Below are positions 9,343 through 20,824 of a DNA stretch of 64,000 bases, piece after piece (the first letter of the stretch is position 1; every line of letters starts with the position of its first letter). The position numbers and the translations under genes are program-made. A model generated the notes under the pieces. It saw only the letters and a program-made list of their open reading frames with translations, had not been told where the DNA came from and searched no databases. Origin of the DNA: Euphorbia lathyris. Its lineage: Eukaryota > Streptophyta > Magnoliopsida > Malpighiales > Euphorbiaceae. The stretch covers positions 35,493,501-35,557,500 of the forward strand of contig NC_088915.1 in the NCBI RefSeq assembly GCF_963576675.1, written 5' to 3'.

Positions 9343-10895
9343 CTATTTCTTCAGAAAAGTATGAGTCAGAGCAGATTCCGAGACAAAAGAAGCTATTAGG
9401 AGACACACAGCCTGCAATTATCAAACAAGTTAAACACAGTATCACAAAATGTATTAGGACTTCCCATTTCCCCAAAATCAACTAACAAGTATTTAAAACA
9501 AAAGGATGTAAAGTTACCTCCTTGTTTCCGAGATGAACAACACGCTCCTGGATGTCAGTGAAGGGAACATCCAATTTGTTCAAAATAGTCAGACGTGAAA
9601 AAGCTGAAATGGGGATTACATTGAGATTATCTGTCACTAAGAACATTGCAGGTCCTGCCATAAACCCTCCATTGCTTGTAGCTTCCTTTGGAGTTGGTAT
9701 TTTAGGATCCTTTAGTGTTATAGCAGGAGATCCAATTGCTCTATCAAAAAACACATCACAACTTACTTCCTTAACTCCTATAAGTTGGTTATCATAACCA
9801 AACTTAGGTGGTATTTTAGGATTAAGCAGCATCTCTTCTTCCTTGCTAGAGTTGAAGTTTTTAACATCCACATCCTCAATACTCTTGTATATATTATCTA
9901 TACATCCTTCACTTTCAATACTACCACCCTCCATTTCTTTTAATACATGTCCAACAGGAATAGTAAGGAAGCTGAACACCAAATCCACAAAATCTTCACC
10001 AACTTCTGCAAAACACACTATTTTCTTAGATTTGCTAACAAAAAGCTTCACACCAATCTTCCCATTTTCTGCCTCTCCGAGTCGAAAATTTCCTTTGAAG
10101 GAGGATTCGGGACTCTCCTTAAACAACTTTTCATTTTTCTTAAGCAAAGTTTGTGTCAATGCTTCCTTTGTTACCAATGAACTTTTTAGCAAATTTATCA
10201 CCTGAAAACAACATGTAATTAATGTCATAGGTTAATAACTTTATGAGACAGAAATATAAAAACAATTTTTGACATATAAAAAGGAGTTATTATCATTTTA
10301 CTTACATCATCTTGTCCAATATCAAATTCCCTAACCTCAAGCGCACTTGCAGTAGCGCCCATGATTCCAATATCTGAAAAGCTTGCTGAACTTGTTGGGT
10401 GCACCTGTAAATCATCAGTTATAACAAGTCGAGTAAGCCTTTTTAAAAATGCCCCTGACTTGCTTTTAGCAGCTACTCTGTTGTACACGTAATTCCCGCA
10501 CGAAAAACATGGATAGTTATAATAAAATATCCTGGGCGAAGCGTTCATGCATCCTATGGTTGGACAATAAAAGTAGCTATAAGCGTCAATATCATCAATG
10601 CTTATTTTTAGGCATCTGCACTGAGCTGGTGCACTATTTTGAGGGCGCAGTAGCATATTCTGACATTGTGGAGTCCTGAATACTTCACATCTAGATTTTT
10701 AACACTTGTGTACAAGTTATTGATGCACCCTATTGGCTTTGATGGGAGGTTATCTTTCTGAGTTGAAGAAACAATGGCTCCCATAGGAAATGTCAAAAAA
10801 CTAAAGAGAACATCAGCGAAATCCTCATCAGATTCAGCAAATACTACTCTATTCTTCTCCTTATCCACCATTGCCTTCACCTTTATATTGTCCAT
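9343..10895 (-). CDS. DUF674 family protein, three exons, one apparent frameshift
   Basis: Exon 1 is 10895-10306, exon 2 is 10201-9518 and exon 3 is 9411-9343 (stop TAG). Introns of 104 and 106 bp start GTAAGT and GTAACT and end in CAG, both in phase 0. The protein (~447 residues once in frame) contains two tandem copies of the plant-specific DUF674 unit. Each has a (V/K)NRVVFAE..DFxD.LFSFLT.P motif (SKKIVCFAEVGEDFVDLVFSF in copy 2), a GCI.N.YxS...DVK segment and an NLLKSSL..xxALT end. The ATG at 10895 gives MDNIKVKAMVDKEKNRVVFA, the family start. Exon 1 is 590 nt and changes frame near 10677-10682: the first part reads DVKYS, then TPQCQNMLLRPQNSAPAQCR continues in the next frame, so one nucleotide is missing. 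Function of the family is unknown. The frameshift makes it a probable recent pseudogene unless it is a sequence error. Confidence 0.75.
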
Positions 10896-11739
10896 CAAAC
10901 AACTATTATTGCAGTACAAATGTATATTCTTTTAGGAGTATAAAAATTCAGTGGATATATGGAAGCTTATATAGGGTAAATGGAAGGGCAAATAAGGGAA
11001 AACATTAATACATCTTTGCTTTCCAACGCCCTAACATTTTGAGCTCGACTCTTAGTCTTTCTAGCCTGGAGAATTGTAAAAGACCACCATAATCGCCCTA
11101 AAATTTACTCTAATATATTTTATGTCATGTTTTATTTTTTACTATAAAGGGTTTTTAAATACACCATTTGACCCTTGTACAAAAGAAAAAAAAAAAGGGG
11201 GTTTAGATTTGACTCATGAACTTTCAAAAATGTTTCCATAACCTTTAATTTGGATGGAATGTCCAAATACATCATTTCAACTCGTGTAAAATCTAATCAA
11301 GTTGCAAAAAAAAAAAGTTACATATAAAAAAGGTGTGTTGCACGCACTTTAGAAAAGTAAAACAACCAAGGTCGGGGCATCCGGTTCTAAAATTAGAGAA
11401 GATAAATTCTACAGCTGACCAAGTAAGAATTTTTTTTTTAATATGTTTTAATCCATTGGATTATGTAATAACATTTTAGAGGCGTGCAATACATCTTTTG
11501 TATACAACTTATTTTTTTTGTAATCGAGTAATGAATTGATTACATATTACGTAAGTTGGAGAGCTATCCGAACATTTTATGTTAGTTGAGAGGGCTATCG
11601 AGACACTTTTAAAATTCAAGGGGCCAATCAAATTTTTTTGGACAACTTTAGAGAGGAAATGATGTATCAAATGGGGATGTGTTAGAGTTTTTTTAAGGTC
11701 CCCATTTGCCAACTCCATCCTAACGGATGGTTAGATCTT
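10896..11739. other. Intergenic; possible decayed inverted-repeat element
   Basis: No gene seen. The segments around 11157-11180 (AAATACACCATTTGACCC) and 11650-11685 (reversed: ACACATCCCCATTTGATACA) are weakly inverted relative to each other, which could be the ends of an old MITE of ~530 bp. No target duplication was found. The DUF674 gene promoter should lie just above 10895. Confidence 0.3.
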
Positions 11740-13444
11740 ATCTGTGATTCGTACTTAGCGGTGAATCTATGGGTTACATTAGCCCCGCGTGTCTTCCTGT
11801 CTCTCCATACGTTAACTAGGCGTAGTATTGAGGACCATATCACCTTTTCCAAATTGAATTGGAAGGCTATTCGCCTTTTAGGGATAAAATGTCCAACGTC
11901 CACAACTGGCAGAGTAAATTTTTCTTTATTAAGATAGTTGAGGACGTATCTTTGGGATTTCCGTCATCTTGGAATTATAACCCCAAGGATCGAGCGAATA
12001 GAGGCTTCATCCTTAACTCAGCTGAAGTGGATTCCATTAGGCTTTTGAGGGCTGTGAAGACGGATCATTGATCGTACGCCCAAGCCCTTGAGTCGATGTT
12101 GGCTGGTGTGCCGTTAGTTGAGCTCCGCAACGGGAAGATCCTTCACACTTCTTACCCAGATTTTTGTGAAGGTATTTTGCTTTTTTCGAATCTAATCGGC
12201 TTTCCTTTTATCCCTTTGGCATGGGGAAGACTAATACTGAGAGTGTCCTTGCAGAGCGTAAGCGACGGCAAAAGGAGCTGGAAGCAAAGAGGGAGGCAGA
12301 CATCGCCGCAAGTATGAGGGAGGGGAAACGCCCTCGCAAGGAGGTGGAGCTACATATCACAAAAAAGACCAAGGTGGCTGAACCTGTTGGGGCAGGTAAG
12401 TTGGTCAATACGGCCCCAGCCGACGGATGTGGCGCTTCCACGAGATCTGCTAAGTCGAAGGTGGATCTGATGAAACCTTTGGACTACAAGCTGGTTCGTT
12501 CCTTTCTTTCTCCCTTATCTCATCTTTGCTTGCATATTGATTTTTAGGAATTTTTCATTTTAGCCTGAGAAGCCGGACCTTGGAGGATACTGGCATGCAA
12601 AGTATGGTGATTCTATTACTTTGGAGTCGGATATCATTTTGAATGATATCGATGAGGTCATTAAACAGATCAACACTGTGCAGGAGATGAGGATAGAGTA
12701 TCTAGCGCCCAGCCATGTAAAGTTCATCAAGCACAAGATGATGGGGGTAAGTTTTTACTTGCATTATATGTCTTTTACTTCTTTTTCTTTATGCCTTATC
12801 TTGACTCTGGCTCCTTGGTTTCAGGCTTATAACCACATATGCGCTATTGAGGCGGACATTGCTCAAAACACCGCTAACGTAGCGCATATGAAGACCCTTA
12901 ATAAAGAACTTTCTTAGGCGAAGTCCAGCGCTATTGCCGTGTTGGAGGTGATAAAAAATCATGTCGCGAAGATCTCTGAGCTGGAAGCCACCTGCGATAA
13001 GGGAAAGTTGAACTTGGAGGCGCTTCAAAAGGTGCTGGAAACTGAGAGGGAGGATCGTCAACAAGATTTAGATCAAATGGAGGAATCATGTGGAGTTAGG
13101 GTGTACTTCTATGGTGAACGCATTATGACGGTCATCAAGAGAGACTATCCTGACTTGGGTTTCGTAGACCTAGAGTTGCAAGTTTCATCCGTCGAAGAGG
13201 CTGCCAAGTATGAAAAGCTTGAAGATGCTCGTGGCTATATCTAACAAGAATCCTTGGCGGAACTGAAGAAGGATACATCTAACGTCGCAGAGACCAAACA
13301 TATTATTAACCTTGAGGCGGATCTTGGTGACGCCAATGTCCAGCATGCGCCTAAGAATGCTGACGTCTCCCAGACCCTTCAAGTTGTTTCCCAGAAGGCG
13401 GATGTTGAATCTTTACAAGTGGAGAAGAATGGCGATGCCCAATG
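11740..13444 (+). pseudogene. Antisense intron-containing ORF of gypsy element G
   Basis: Runs opposite to the pol of element G. A degraded first part (about 11740-12070, frameshifted) contains NWQSKFFFIKIVEDVSLGFP, similar to the plant 'putative gypsy type transposon' domain (W+.+FFFV...WGFP.SW). From 12221 a frame starts MGKTNTESVLAERKRRQKEL. Intron 12494-12563 (GTTCGT...TTTTAG) follows, then an exon beginning PEKPDLGGYWHAKYGDSITL, then intron 12747-12824 (GTAAGT...TTTCAG). The last exon (12825-13444) is a Glu/Lys-rich coiled coil. Both introns are phase 0 and join reading frames cleanly, so the ORF was once spliced. Stops at 12916 and 13242 disable it. Antisense ORFs between pol and the 3' LTR are known from Tat-lineage gypsy elements. 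Their function is unknown. Confidence 0.65.
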
Positions 13445-14216
13445 ATTTACTTTGAAAGGAAAAATAATGTGTTTCCTTATATTTTGAACTAAGGCTTTTA
13501 ATGCCTTTTTGTAACATACCTTTTGATTGATATATTTTCATAATTTACCTATGTGAATCCTTTTTCCTTCCAGAATTTTTACTTAGCATATATCTTTGCA
13601 AGTAGTTTTAGGATCTTGTTGCTTAGGATTTTAATTTCTTTAGGATTGGTGGCCAACCGTACCCTAAAACTTTCCTAACTTTTGAGGAAAGGTTTTAAAG
13701 CTTGTAATAAGTTTTTGTGGGTTTCATTTCTCTACTTATTTTGAGAAAAAAGAACCCGCCCTAGATGGGGACCAATTCTCCTATATTTGAGGTAGTTGAT
13801 CCGTATGTGGGACTTTTCATTCTCATATCTTTGAGGAGAGAATTGAGCTTTAAAGAAAGCTTTTTGAGGGTCAGCACTTCCTATCATTGAGGAGATGGAC
13901 TCGTCCTAAGTGGTGATCAATTTTCTCATTATTGAGTGAGATGATTTACTGTAAGGACTTTGTATGCTCCCCTCCTTTTGTAGGAAGATATTTATGTTGC
14001 TAATAAACTTTATAAAGAAGATTATGATAACAAGGATAACTTTATCGATATAACTTTCATGACAATGTTCTGGCCTTTATTACAATGGATAACAGTCTCT
14101 TTGGGAGCCACATTAAAATCTCTAACAGGAAAAACCCAGTGGGAAAAACCTTATTCAAGGAAAAAGAGTGCTCGAGACCTTTGATCACATTTACTTCTTG
14201 AAATATTTGCAGAGAT
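13445..14216. other. Spacer between convergent integrase and antisense ORF ends in G
   Basis: Non-coding: the integrase (minus) ends at 14217 and the antisense ORF (plus) ends at 13443, so transcripts from both strands would converge here. AT-rich, with repeated TTGAGGAGA / ATTGAG-type words. No polypurine tract or LTR boundary was recognised. Confidence 0.5.
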
Positions 14217-15900
14217 TCTAGATGTTCCGGGTCCGCGCCACTTTCTTTCCATTCATATCTTCTAGTTTGAAAGTTGCTGGACCAATCTTGGCGACGATGC
14301 GAGAAGTTCCTGTCCAGGTTATACCTAGTTTACCTTTTTCATATGTGGACTGAATTTTATCTGCCTTGCATAACACCGGATCTCCTTCATTTAGTTCCAC
14401 TAGCTTGGTGTTTCTGTTATGATAAATTGCGATTCACTGCTTGTAGGCGGCTATACAGATGTAAGCTTTGTCCCTTTTATCTTCAAGCCTGTCTAATTTT
14501 TCCCTGAGCTTCTTCTCATTTTGTTGCTCACGATAACAGGAAACTCTATCACTCTGGGTTTGTATTTATATTGGGATAAATGCTTCTGTCCCATAAAGTG
14601 AGGGCAAAAGGCATTTCTCCCTTGCCAACTCTAGGAGTGGTTCGATATGCCTATAGGACACTCATCAGCTCATCCGCCCAGCACTTCATGCATTCGCCCA
14701 ACCTATTTTTGATACCTTTGATGATGGTTCTGTTTGTGACTTCTTCCATACCATTGGAATGAAGATAATATTACCGACGAGAATTTGTTTGTGATGCCCC
14801 AATCTTTGCAAAAGAACTTGAATTCTTCACAGTTGAATTGAGTTCCATTGTCAGTGATGATCGTATAAGGAACCCCAAACCTTGTAATGATGTTATCATT
14901 GACAAAATCGACCATTTGTCCTGCAGTGATGGTAGAGATAGCTTCTACCTCTGCCCATTTTGTGAAGTGATCAATTGCTACCACTACAAATTTTCATTGT
15001 TTTTTGGTGGGAGGGAATGGTCCGACTATATCGATCCCCCAAGTGGAGAAAGGCCATCCTTTAACAATCGGTCTTTGGAGGGCTTTAGGCACATGACTGT
15101 CATTTGCATAGACTTGGCCATTATGACATGTCTCTACCAATTTTTGTTCATCTTGTTATGCATTGGGCCAGAAATAACCCATTAATCTTGCCTTTTTTAA
15201 GATGGTGGCAGATGCTTTATGGGCTCCGCATACGCCTTCATGTAATTTTCTTAGGATCTCTTGACCTTCTTATGTTGTCACACACTTCAGCCATGGTTGA
15301 CTGAATGATTTTCGGTATAGTTGGTCATTCATGATTGCATAGTAGGCTGCTTTTTTCACCATCCTACTTACATTGTCTTTGTCTTTAGGCAAGACTCCTT
15401 CTGTCAGGTACTGGATCAAGGGGGTCCACCAGTCATTTGAGATGGATGTTATCACTAAAACCATTTCTTGGGTGAATGTTGGCTTTGTTTTTATTTCAAA
15501 TGGACAGGTGAGGTCTTCCCATTGATCTTTGTTTGATGCCAGTTTCGCCAAGTGGTCTGCTTCAGTGTTTGAACCTCGTAGGACATAAACCATTTCTCAT
15601 TTGACTTCTTTATTCTCTAGAATGGTGGGGATCTGTTTCGCTTATTCCATGTATTTCAATAGGATCTCATCCTTTACATTGAAGTTATTGATGATTTGGT
15701 TCACCATTAGCTTTAAATCTCTATATATCACCATGCGTTCTAAAGTGATTTCCTTTAACAGGCGTAACCCGAGGATCAAGGCTTCATATTCTGCTGCATT
15801 GTTAGTTGCTGGGAAATCTAATAACTTTGATGCATAATTTATTTTGATGTACTCTGGGCCTTTGATCACGACACCTAGTCCTGCTCCTCTAGTGGATGAC
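14217..15900 (-). pseudogene. Element G pol, distal part: RNase H and integrase
   Basis: Four colinear minus-strand segments in shifted frames. 15900-15642 is RNase H (ASSTRGAGLGVVIKGPEYIK, then NNAAEYEALILGLRLLKE). 15593-15270 is the RNase H end (LRGSNTEADHLAKLAS) and the integrase N-terminal linker. 14984-14703 is the integrase core (AIDHFTKWAEVEAISTITAG and FGVPYTIITDNGTQFN). 14400-14217 is the integrase C-terminal domain (ELNEGDPVLCKADKI, GTSRIVAKIGPATFKLED). The order RT-RH-INT marks it as Ty3/gypsy. Frameshifts between the segments show that it is dead. The right end at 15900 is the breakpoint where the copia block begins. Confidence 0.85.
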
Positions 15901-17502
15901 GCTACTGAGGAAGAAGAAGAAGATGATGAAACCAGCGGTAAGAATGACGTTGAGGACTCTAAAGACTATGCCAGCGAAATTGAAGCTGAGGACACTGACA
16001 CTGGGTTAGCAGGTGGTGCTGTGCAGACTAACACTGAGTTGGCTTCGGGAGTTGAACAAGTTGAAGAGCAAGCTGACCAGATTCAGACTGAGCAAAAGGA
16101 ACCTTCTCCTACTCACTCAATAGAACCTGCTCATCATACCACTCCACCACGTAGAAGGCAAAAACTGGTTAAGGCCAGTGAGGTAATAGTCAGTGACCCT
16201 CCTGTGCAATCACCATCTATTCCTGAACTTGTCCTCTCCAAGACAACAAAGGATCCTTCTACCGTCCAATTAAAATTTTTCAAACGGCCCTCAACTTCAT
16301 CTACTACAACGCCGTTGGAAAAACAAGCCTCTGTTTCTTCTCAACAGGAACATGCCGAGCATCATACTTCCACTACTTTAACCAGTCAGGTTGAACCGAC
16401 CACTGCTCATGCTGTCTCCTCAAGCATGGTGCTGACTCCCCATCCTTCTGCCGTCAGCACAGACAGTGTTCGAGTTAACACCTCTACAACCAATCTCTCT
16501 GCCGATCACACAACCATTCCTCCATCTCAAGTGCAGATTGAGCAAACTCATCCTGTCACTGACCATGGTACTCCTCTCACACCCTTCTCTTCTGGTCATA
16601 CGGATGTACATCGGGATACCACTGAGTCCGGCAAAAAGCTCATTGACTCAGTGCAAGCACTCATCCACGATCTTCAACATTCCGCTTCGCCTGCTGCTGG
16701 ATCTTCAATTCCTGCCGCAACTCAGCTCTCTCAAGTCACTCTACTTCTCAACGAAGTCAAGGGACTCAAGGATTTGCTGAATGTCGTCCTGTCATTACAA
16801 GCCCAACAAACTAAGCAGGATTCCATTGCTAAGTTGGCAGAGATACAGCTGTCAACAATTCAACATCTGAACTCCCTCCATCAGCAAGTTCAGAAATTAT
16901 CTGCTGTGAACACTGACTATGCCACTTCCTCAGAACTCAAAATGCTCTTTGCTCAGCTTCATACTGAGCAACTTAAGACAAATGAGCAAATGGTATCCTA
17001 TAGTCAGTGCTCAGTTGAGCAAATCAGTGAGGCTGTCAGGCTACTTAACCTGAACAAGCAAGAAATGGATACTGACGCGTTGAAGCAGAATGAATTATTG
17101 TCCCTCGCACAACAATCCTTCAACCATATCCGTCATAATAATATTCAACGACATCACTATGACTCAGCCATTCTGAAGACATTCCACCAAGTCTTCGCTG
17201 GCCTCTCTGAAGCTCTCATCTGGCAAGCCAAAGCTCAAGCCTTCAGTGTAAATATGCTCAGTGCTGCTGATCTTCATATACCAGTAGAAGTCTCAACTGA
17301 TGGGGTTGCCATTTTTGATGGCGTGAACGAAAGTGCTGACAAACTAAAAGAGCTTTCACAAGAACTGACTCGCGTTGTCTTAACCGATGCGTTTAAGCTC
17401 CCTGAAGTTGACAAAACGGGGGAGAAAGCGCAAGCTGCTAGAGCTCAGCATGAGCAACGTCAGTACAAGAGAAGTCAGTCACAGGGCAAGAAAAAGAAAT
17501 AG
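15901..17502 (+). pseudogene. Copia element A: 5'-truncated accessory ORF (C-terminal part)
   Basis: Starts abruptly inside the ORF at the junction with G and matches 24412-26016 of element B almost base for base. Encodes the acidic stretch (TEEEEEDDETSG), a Ser/Thr/Pro/Gln-rich middle region, then a helical C-terminal part with the conserved block NNIQRHHYDSA.LKTFHQ and a basic end (KRSQSQGKKKK). No stops. It is the third ORF of a SIRE-like copia element, with everything 5' of it lost. Its own 3' region and LTR follow normally. Near identity with B implies A and B come from one source element or one tandem duplication. Confidence 0.8.
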
Positions 17503-18020
17503 TTAGGCTAGGTCTTAATTTTTGCTAATTTATTTCTTTTGATGTGCAACTGCTGACTTCTATCAATATATCATACTTCCTTTTCTTATTCAAATACTAA
17601 GTTATGATATATGCTATTAAGTACTGAGTTATTATGTATCTTCGTTATATCAGCTATGCTTAACACTTATAATATTTATTGACTAAATGATATGCTGATA
17701 ACATGTTTGACATCATACTATGATCTTATGATACATTCTGATAAAGAACTCATTGAACAATAATTTGCTCAGCGCGCTCTGTCACTATACATTACTTCCG
17801 CTGAATTCTGAGTAAAATAGAATATGACCCATAAGCTGACCTATACCTGAAATCTGATCTTAGACTTATTCAGTTAAACCTTAGAATGTTTAGAATAAAA
17901 CTAAGTCAGTAGTTCAGTCCTTACGGGGGAGTTCACTTAATTAAAAAGGTCAACTATCATGGGGGAGCTCATACTGAGTTCCTTGCTGAACAGTTTTGCC
18001 AACATCAAAATGGGGGAGTT
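17503..18020 (+). other. Element A 3' region with three polypurine tracts
   Basis: Non-coding, between the accessory ORF and the LTR. Three near-identical purine motifs GGGGGAG occur at 17925, 17961 and 18012. The last (AAAATGGGGGAGTT) abuts the LTR start and is the expected plus-strand primer. The segment is rich in ACTGAGT/CTGAGT words. Confidence 0.75.
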
Positions 18021-18987
18021 TGTTGAAACACCTTTCCACATAATTTTGATTTGACAAAATTGTTTAAGTATAAATTAGAATACATATTCTAAACACACTA
18101 AGTTTAAATGCGTTGATTTATTCTACTAATGTGTTTGTTCAATGTTGAGTATAAATGTTATAAGTCATAAGGATTGGAAGGCCCAAGCCCAATACGGAAG
18201 CCAAGGCCCAAGTCAAACAACTCAGTACACTCGGCCCGCGTATGTCAAGACATGATGACAACGACATATAGCCGTTTCCCTCCAACGGTTATTTCGAAAT
18301 TCGAAATGACCGAATGACCAGACGTCTCTATAAATAGTGCCATCACAAGCTTCACAACACACAGAACTTGATCAAGCCATTACGCTGTCCAAATCTCTAC
18401 AAGTTCTGCAAGCAAGAAGCAAAGCAAAATTCTTACACTACATTTTCATATCTGTGTAAAAGTCTAGAGTGGTTGTTTTTCAATCATCTAAGGTGTTCTA
18501 GCAATTGTTGTTTAGGACAAAAATCTTTATCATTTCTAGAAGTAGAAAGGAGAGGCTGGGTACTCGGTTTTAAGTACTCAGCGGAGAGATTAGGATTGAG
18601 TAGAAGTATAGAGGAAGGTACTCTTGTCATACTCAATTGCTGATATTGTAAAAGGTTATTAGGATTGAGTAGAAGTATAGAGGAAGGTACTCTTGTCATA
18701 CTCAATTGCTGATATTGTAAAAGGTTTGAGGCTCTACCTTTAAAGAGCTCAGTAGAGAATTCGAAATCTCGGAAGTGTTCCGGGGACAGGACGTAGGCTT
18801 AGAAGAAGCCGAACCTGGATAAATCTGCTGAGTGAAGTATTTCTAAACCTTAACTCCTAATTTATATTGCTTGCTTTAAATAATCAAAACTGACCAAGTA
18901 AAGAAGTCCGCCTAAATTGCGAAAAAAGTTTAAATAGTTCCTAACCCCCCCTTGGAACTATACTTGCAACTAAACAAGGGACCAACA
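18021..18987 (+). repeat. LTR shared by copia elements A (3') and B (5')
   Basis: Begins TGTTGAAACACC directly after the polypurine tract and ends GGGACCAACA two bases before the PBS. Contains a palindromic ATTTCGAAATTCGAAAT at 18291-18307, a TATA box TATAAATA at 18329-18336, and a 69-bp tandem duplication (18589-18726). Just before its 3' end lies a hairpin with stem ATAGTTCC/GGAACTAT around a CCCCCCC loop (~18934-18961). It is ~285 bp shorter than the B 3' LTR around 18250, where B has extra sequence, and the two also differ near the 3' end. Confidence 0.9.
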
Positions 18988-18989
18988 AG

Positions 18990-19001
18990 TGGTATCAGAG
19001 C
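18990..19001 (+). other. Primer binding site, initiator methionine tRNA
   Basis: TGGTATCAGAGC immediately after the LTR (two-base spacer AG) is complementary to the 3' end of plant initiator tRNA-Met, the usual primer for copia minus-strand DNA synthesis. Confidence 0.9.
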
Positions 19002-19049
19002 CTAAAAGCTCATTACTAAAGGTCTAACAACCTTGAGTTGATCCATACC

Positions 19050-20783
19050 ATGGGCGAAAACAGCACTCGGTTTCTCCCTGGAAACCAGACAACTCAGATA
19101 TTACCTGAGGGGCTGTCCATTACCAGGCCTCCCCTATTCTTCGGGTCAAACTATACCTTTTAGAAGAATAGGATGAAAAACTTCATTCAAGCTACAAACA
19201 TGAGTGCCTGGCTATCTATAGTCCAAGGCCCGTTTGTACCTGTGAAAGTTGTTGATGACCAGTCAGTTGTTAAAGCTGAGGTTGAATGGACAGAGGATGA
19301 TCTTAAGAAGCTTCAAAACCATGCTTCGGCTATCAATATGCTTCACTGTGCGCTCGATGCTGCAGAATATAACAAAATCTCAGGTTGTGAGTCGGCACAA
19401 GAGATCTGGAAAAAGCTGGAAGTCACCTACGAGGGAACAAACAAAGTAAAAGAATCCAAGGTGAATCAGCAGATGAGACTGTACGAGCTGTTCGAGATGA
19501 ACAATGATGAGGGCATTTCAGACATGAACGCAAGGTTCACCAACATCATTAATGAGCTCAAGAGACTTGGGAAAATCTTCATTGAGGAAGAACAAGTCAA
19601 AAAGATACTTAGGAGTCTTCCAAAAGACTGGCAAGCAAAGAAGACAGCAGTTGAGGAAGCTCAGGATTTAACCACCTATAAATATGACGAACTCATCGGT
19701 TCATTGCTGACCCATGAGATATCAATGAAGAACTTTGAGGTGAAAGAAAAATCTGATGACAAGAAGTCACTTGTCATGAAGGCTGACTCCACTGACGGGA
19801 GTTCAACTGATGATGAGGAGATGGCTATGTTCACAAGAAAGATGAAGAGGCTGTTCAGGAAGAACGACAAATATTCCAAAAAGCCTTACAAAAAGTTTGA
19901 TAAGTATAAGGCTGACTCAAGCGACAGCAAATATAGAAAGGATAGCTCAAAGCCCATTACATGCTTTGAGTGCCACCAAGATGGCCATATTAAGTCAAAC
20001 TGCCCCACGCTGAGGAAAGACAAGAAAAGTGGGAAGAAGGCAATGGTGGCTACTTGGAGTGACAGTGATGAATCTTCATCAACAGAAACTGAGGCCACCG
20101 AGTCAGCGAAGATATGCTTCATAGCTGACGAACTTGCTGAGCCATGCATTTCTGAGCATGCTGACCAATCTGATAAGTCAGACAATGAAGAGCAATCTAA
20201 TGAGGTAATCTCACTCTCTCAACTCAGAAATGAAATGGGTAATGTCCTGAGTGATCTTTATACACTTGTCAAAAAGTGTAACAAAAAGATTAAAACACTC
20301 AGCCGACGCTGTGATGAGGTGGAAGAGGTCAAACTGAGTGACCTCAGATACCTTCTTCAAGACAACTCAGTTTTGCATGAAAATATGAAAACCATTCATG
20401 AGTCTGTAGTTGAAGTCCAGTCAGTTTCCAAGAAACTGAGGAAGGATGTCACAACCATTCAGAACCAACTAAAGGTTCCAAACAAAAATAATTTTCCTCT
20501 GAGAACTAAGTATCAAGGTACTCAGCAGAGACGAAATCCCCAGCGAAGAGTCCAGTGTGACTTTTGTGGGAAGTTAGGACACACCACTAAGGTGTGCTGG
20601 CACGCTCAGCACTGGGGTGCTGACAAGTCAGTAAAAAGTCCTAAACAGCAAGTCAGTTGTGACTTCTGTGGAAAAAGTGGCCACACTATTAATGTATGTC
20701 GCCACAAAATAAAATATGATGCTTTACCTGTTGAACCTAACAAGTCAGGACCCAAAAAGAATTGGGTACCTAAAGGAAACTGA
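19050..20783 (+). pseudogene. Element B gag (one premature stop)
   Basis: Starts MGENSTRFLPGNQTTQILPE. TAG at 19161-19163 falls where element E has Trp (NYTFW), so it is a TGG-to-TAG change. The rest (19173-20783) is open: a UBN2/retrotransposon-gag core (about residues 40-230), an acidic DSTDGSSTDDEE stretch, and three CCHC knuckles (CFECHQDGHIKSNC, CDFCGKLGHTTKVC, CDFCGKSGHTINVC). It encodes capsid and nucleocapsid. About 577 codons, about 90% identical by eye to element E gag. The stop probably blocks translation after residue 37 unless re-initiation occurs at the next ATG (19173). Confidence 0.85.
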
Positions 20784-20824
20784 TTACAATGCAGGTAAGC
20801 CTGAGATGTGCCGAGAAGTAAAAA

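Noticed and set aside
18291..18307. Heat-shock element reading of the LTR palindrome
   Set aside because: The TTC and GAA units overlap as TTCGAA instead of the alternating 5-bp spacing that a heat-shock element needs.
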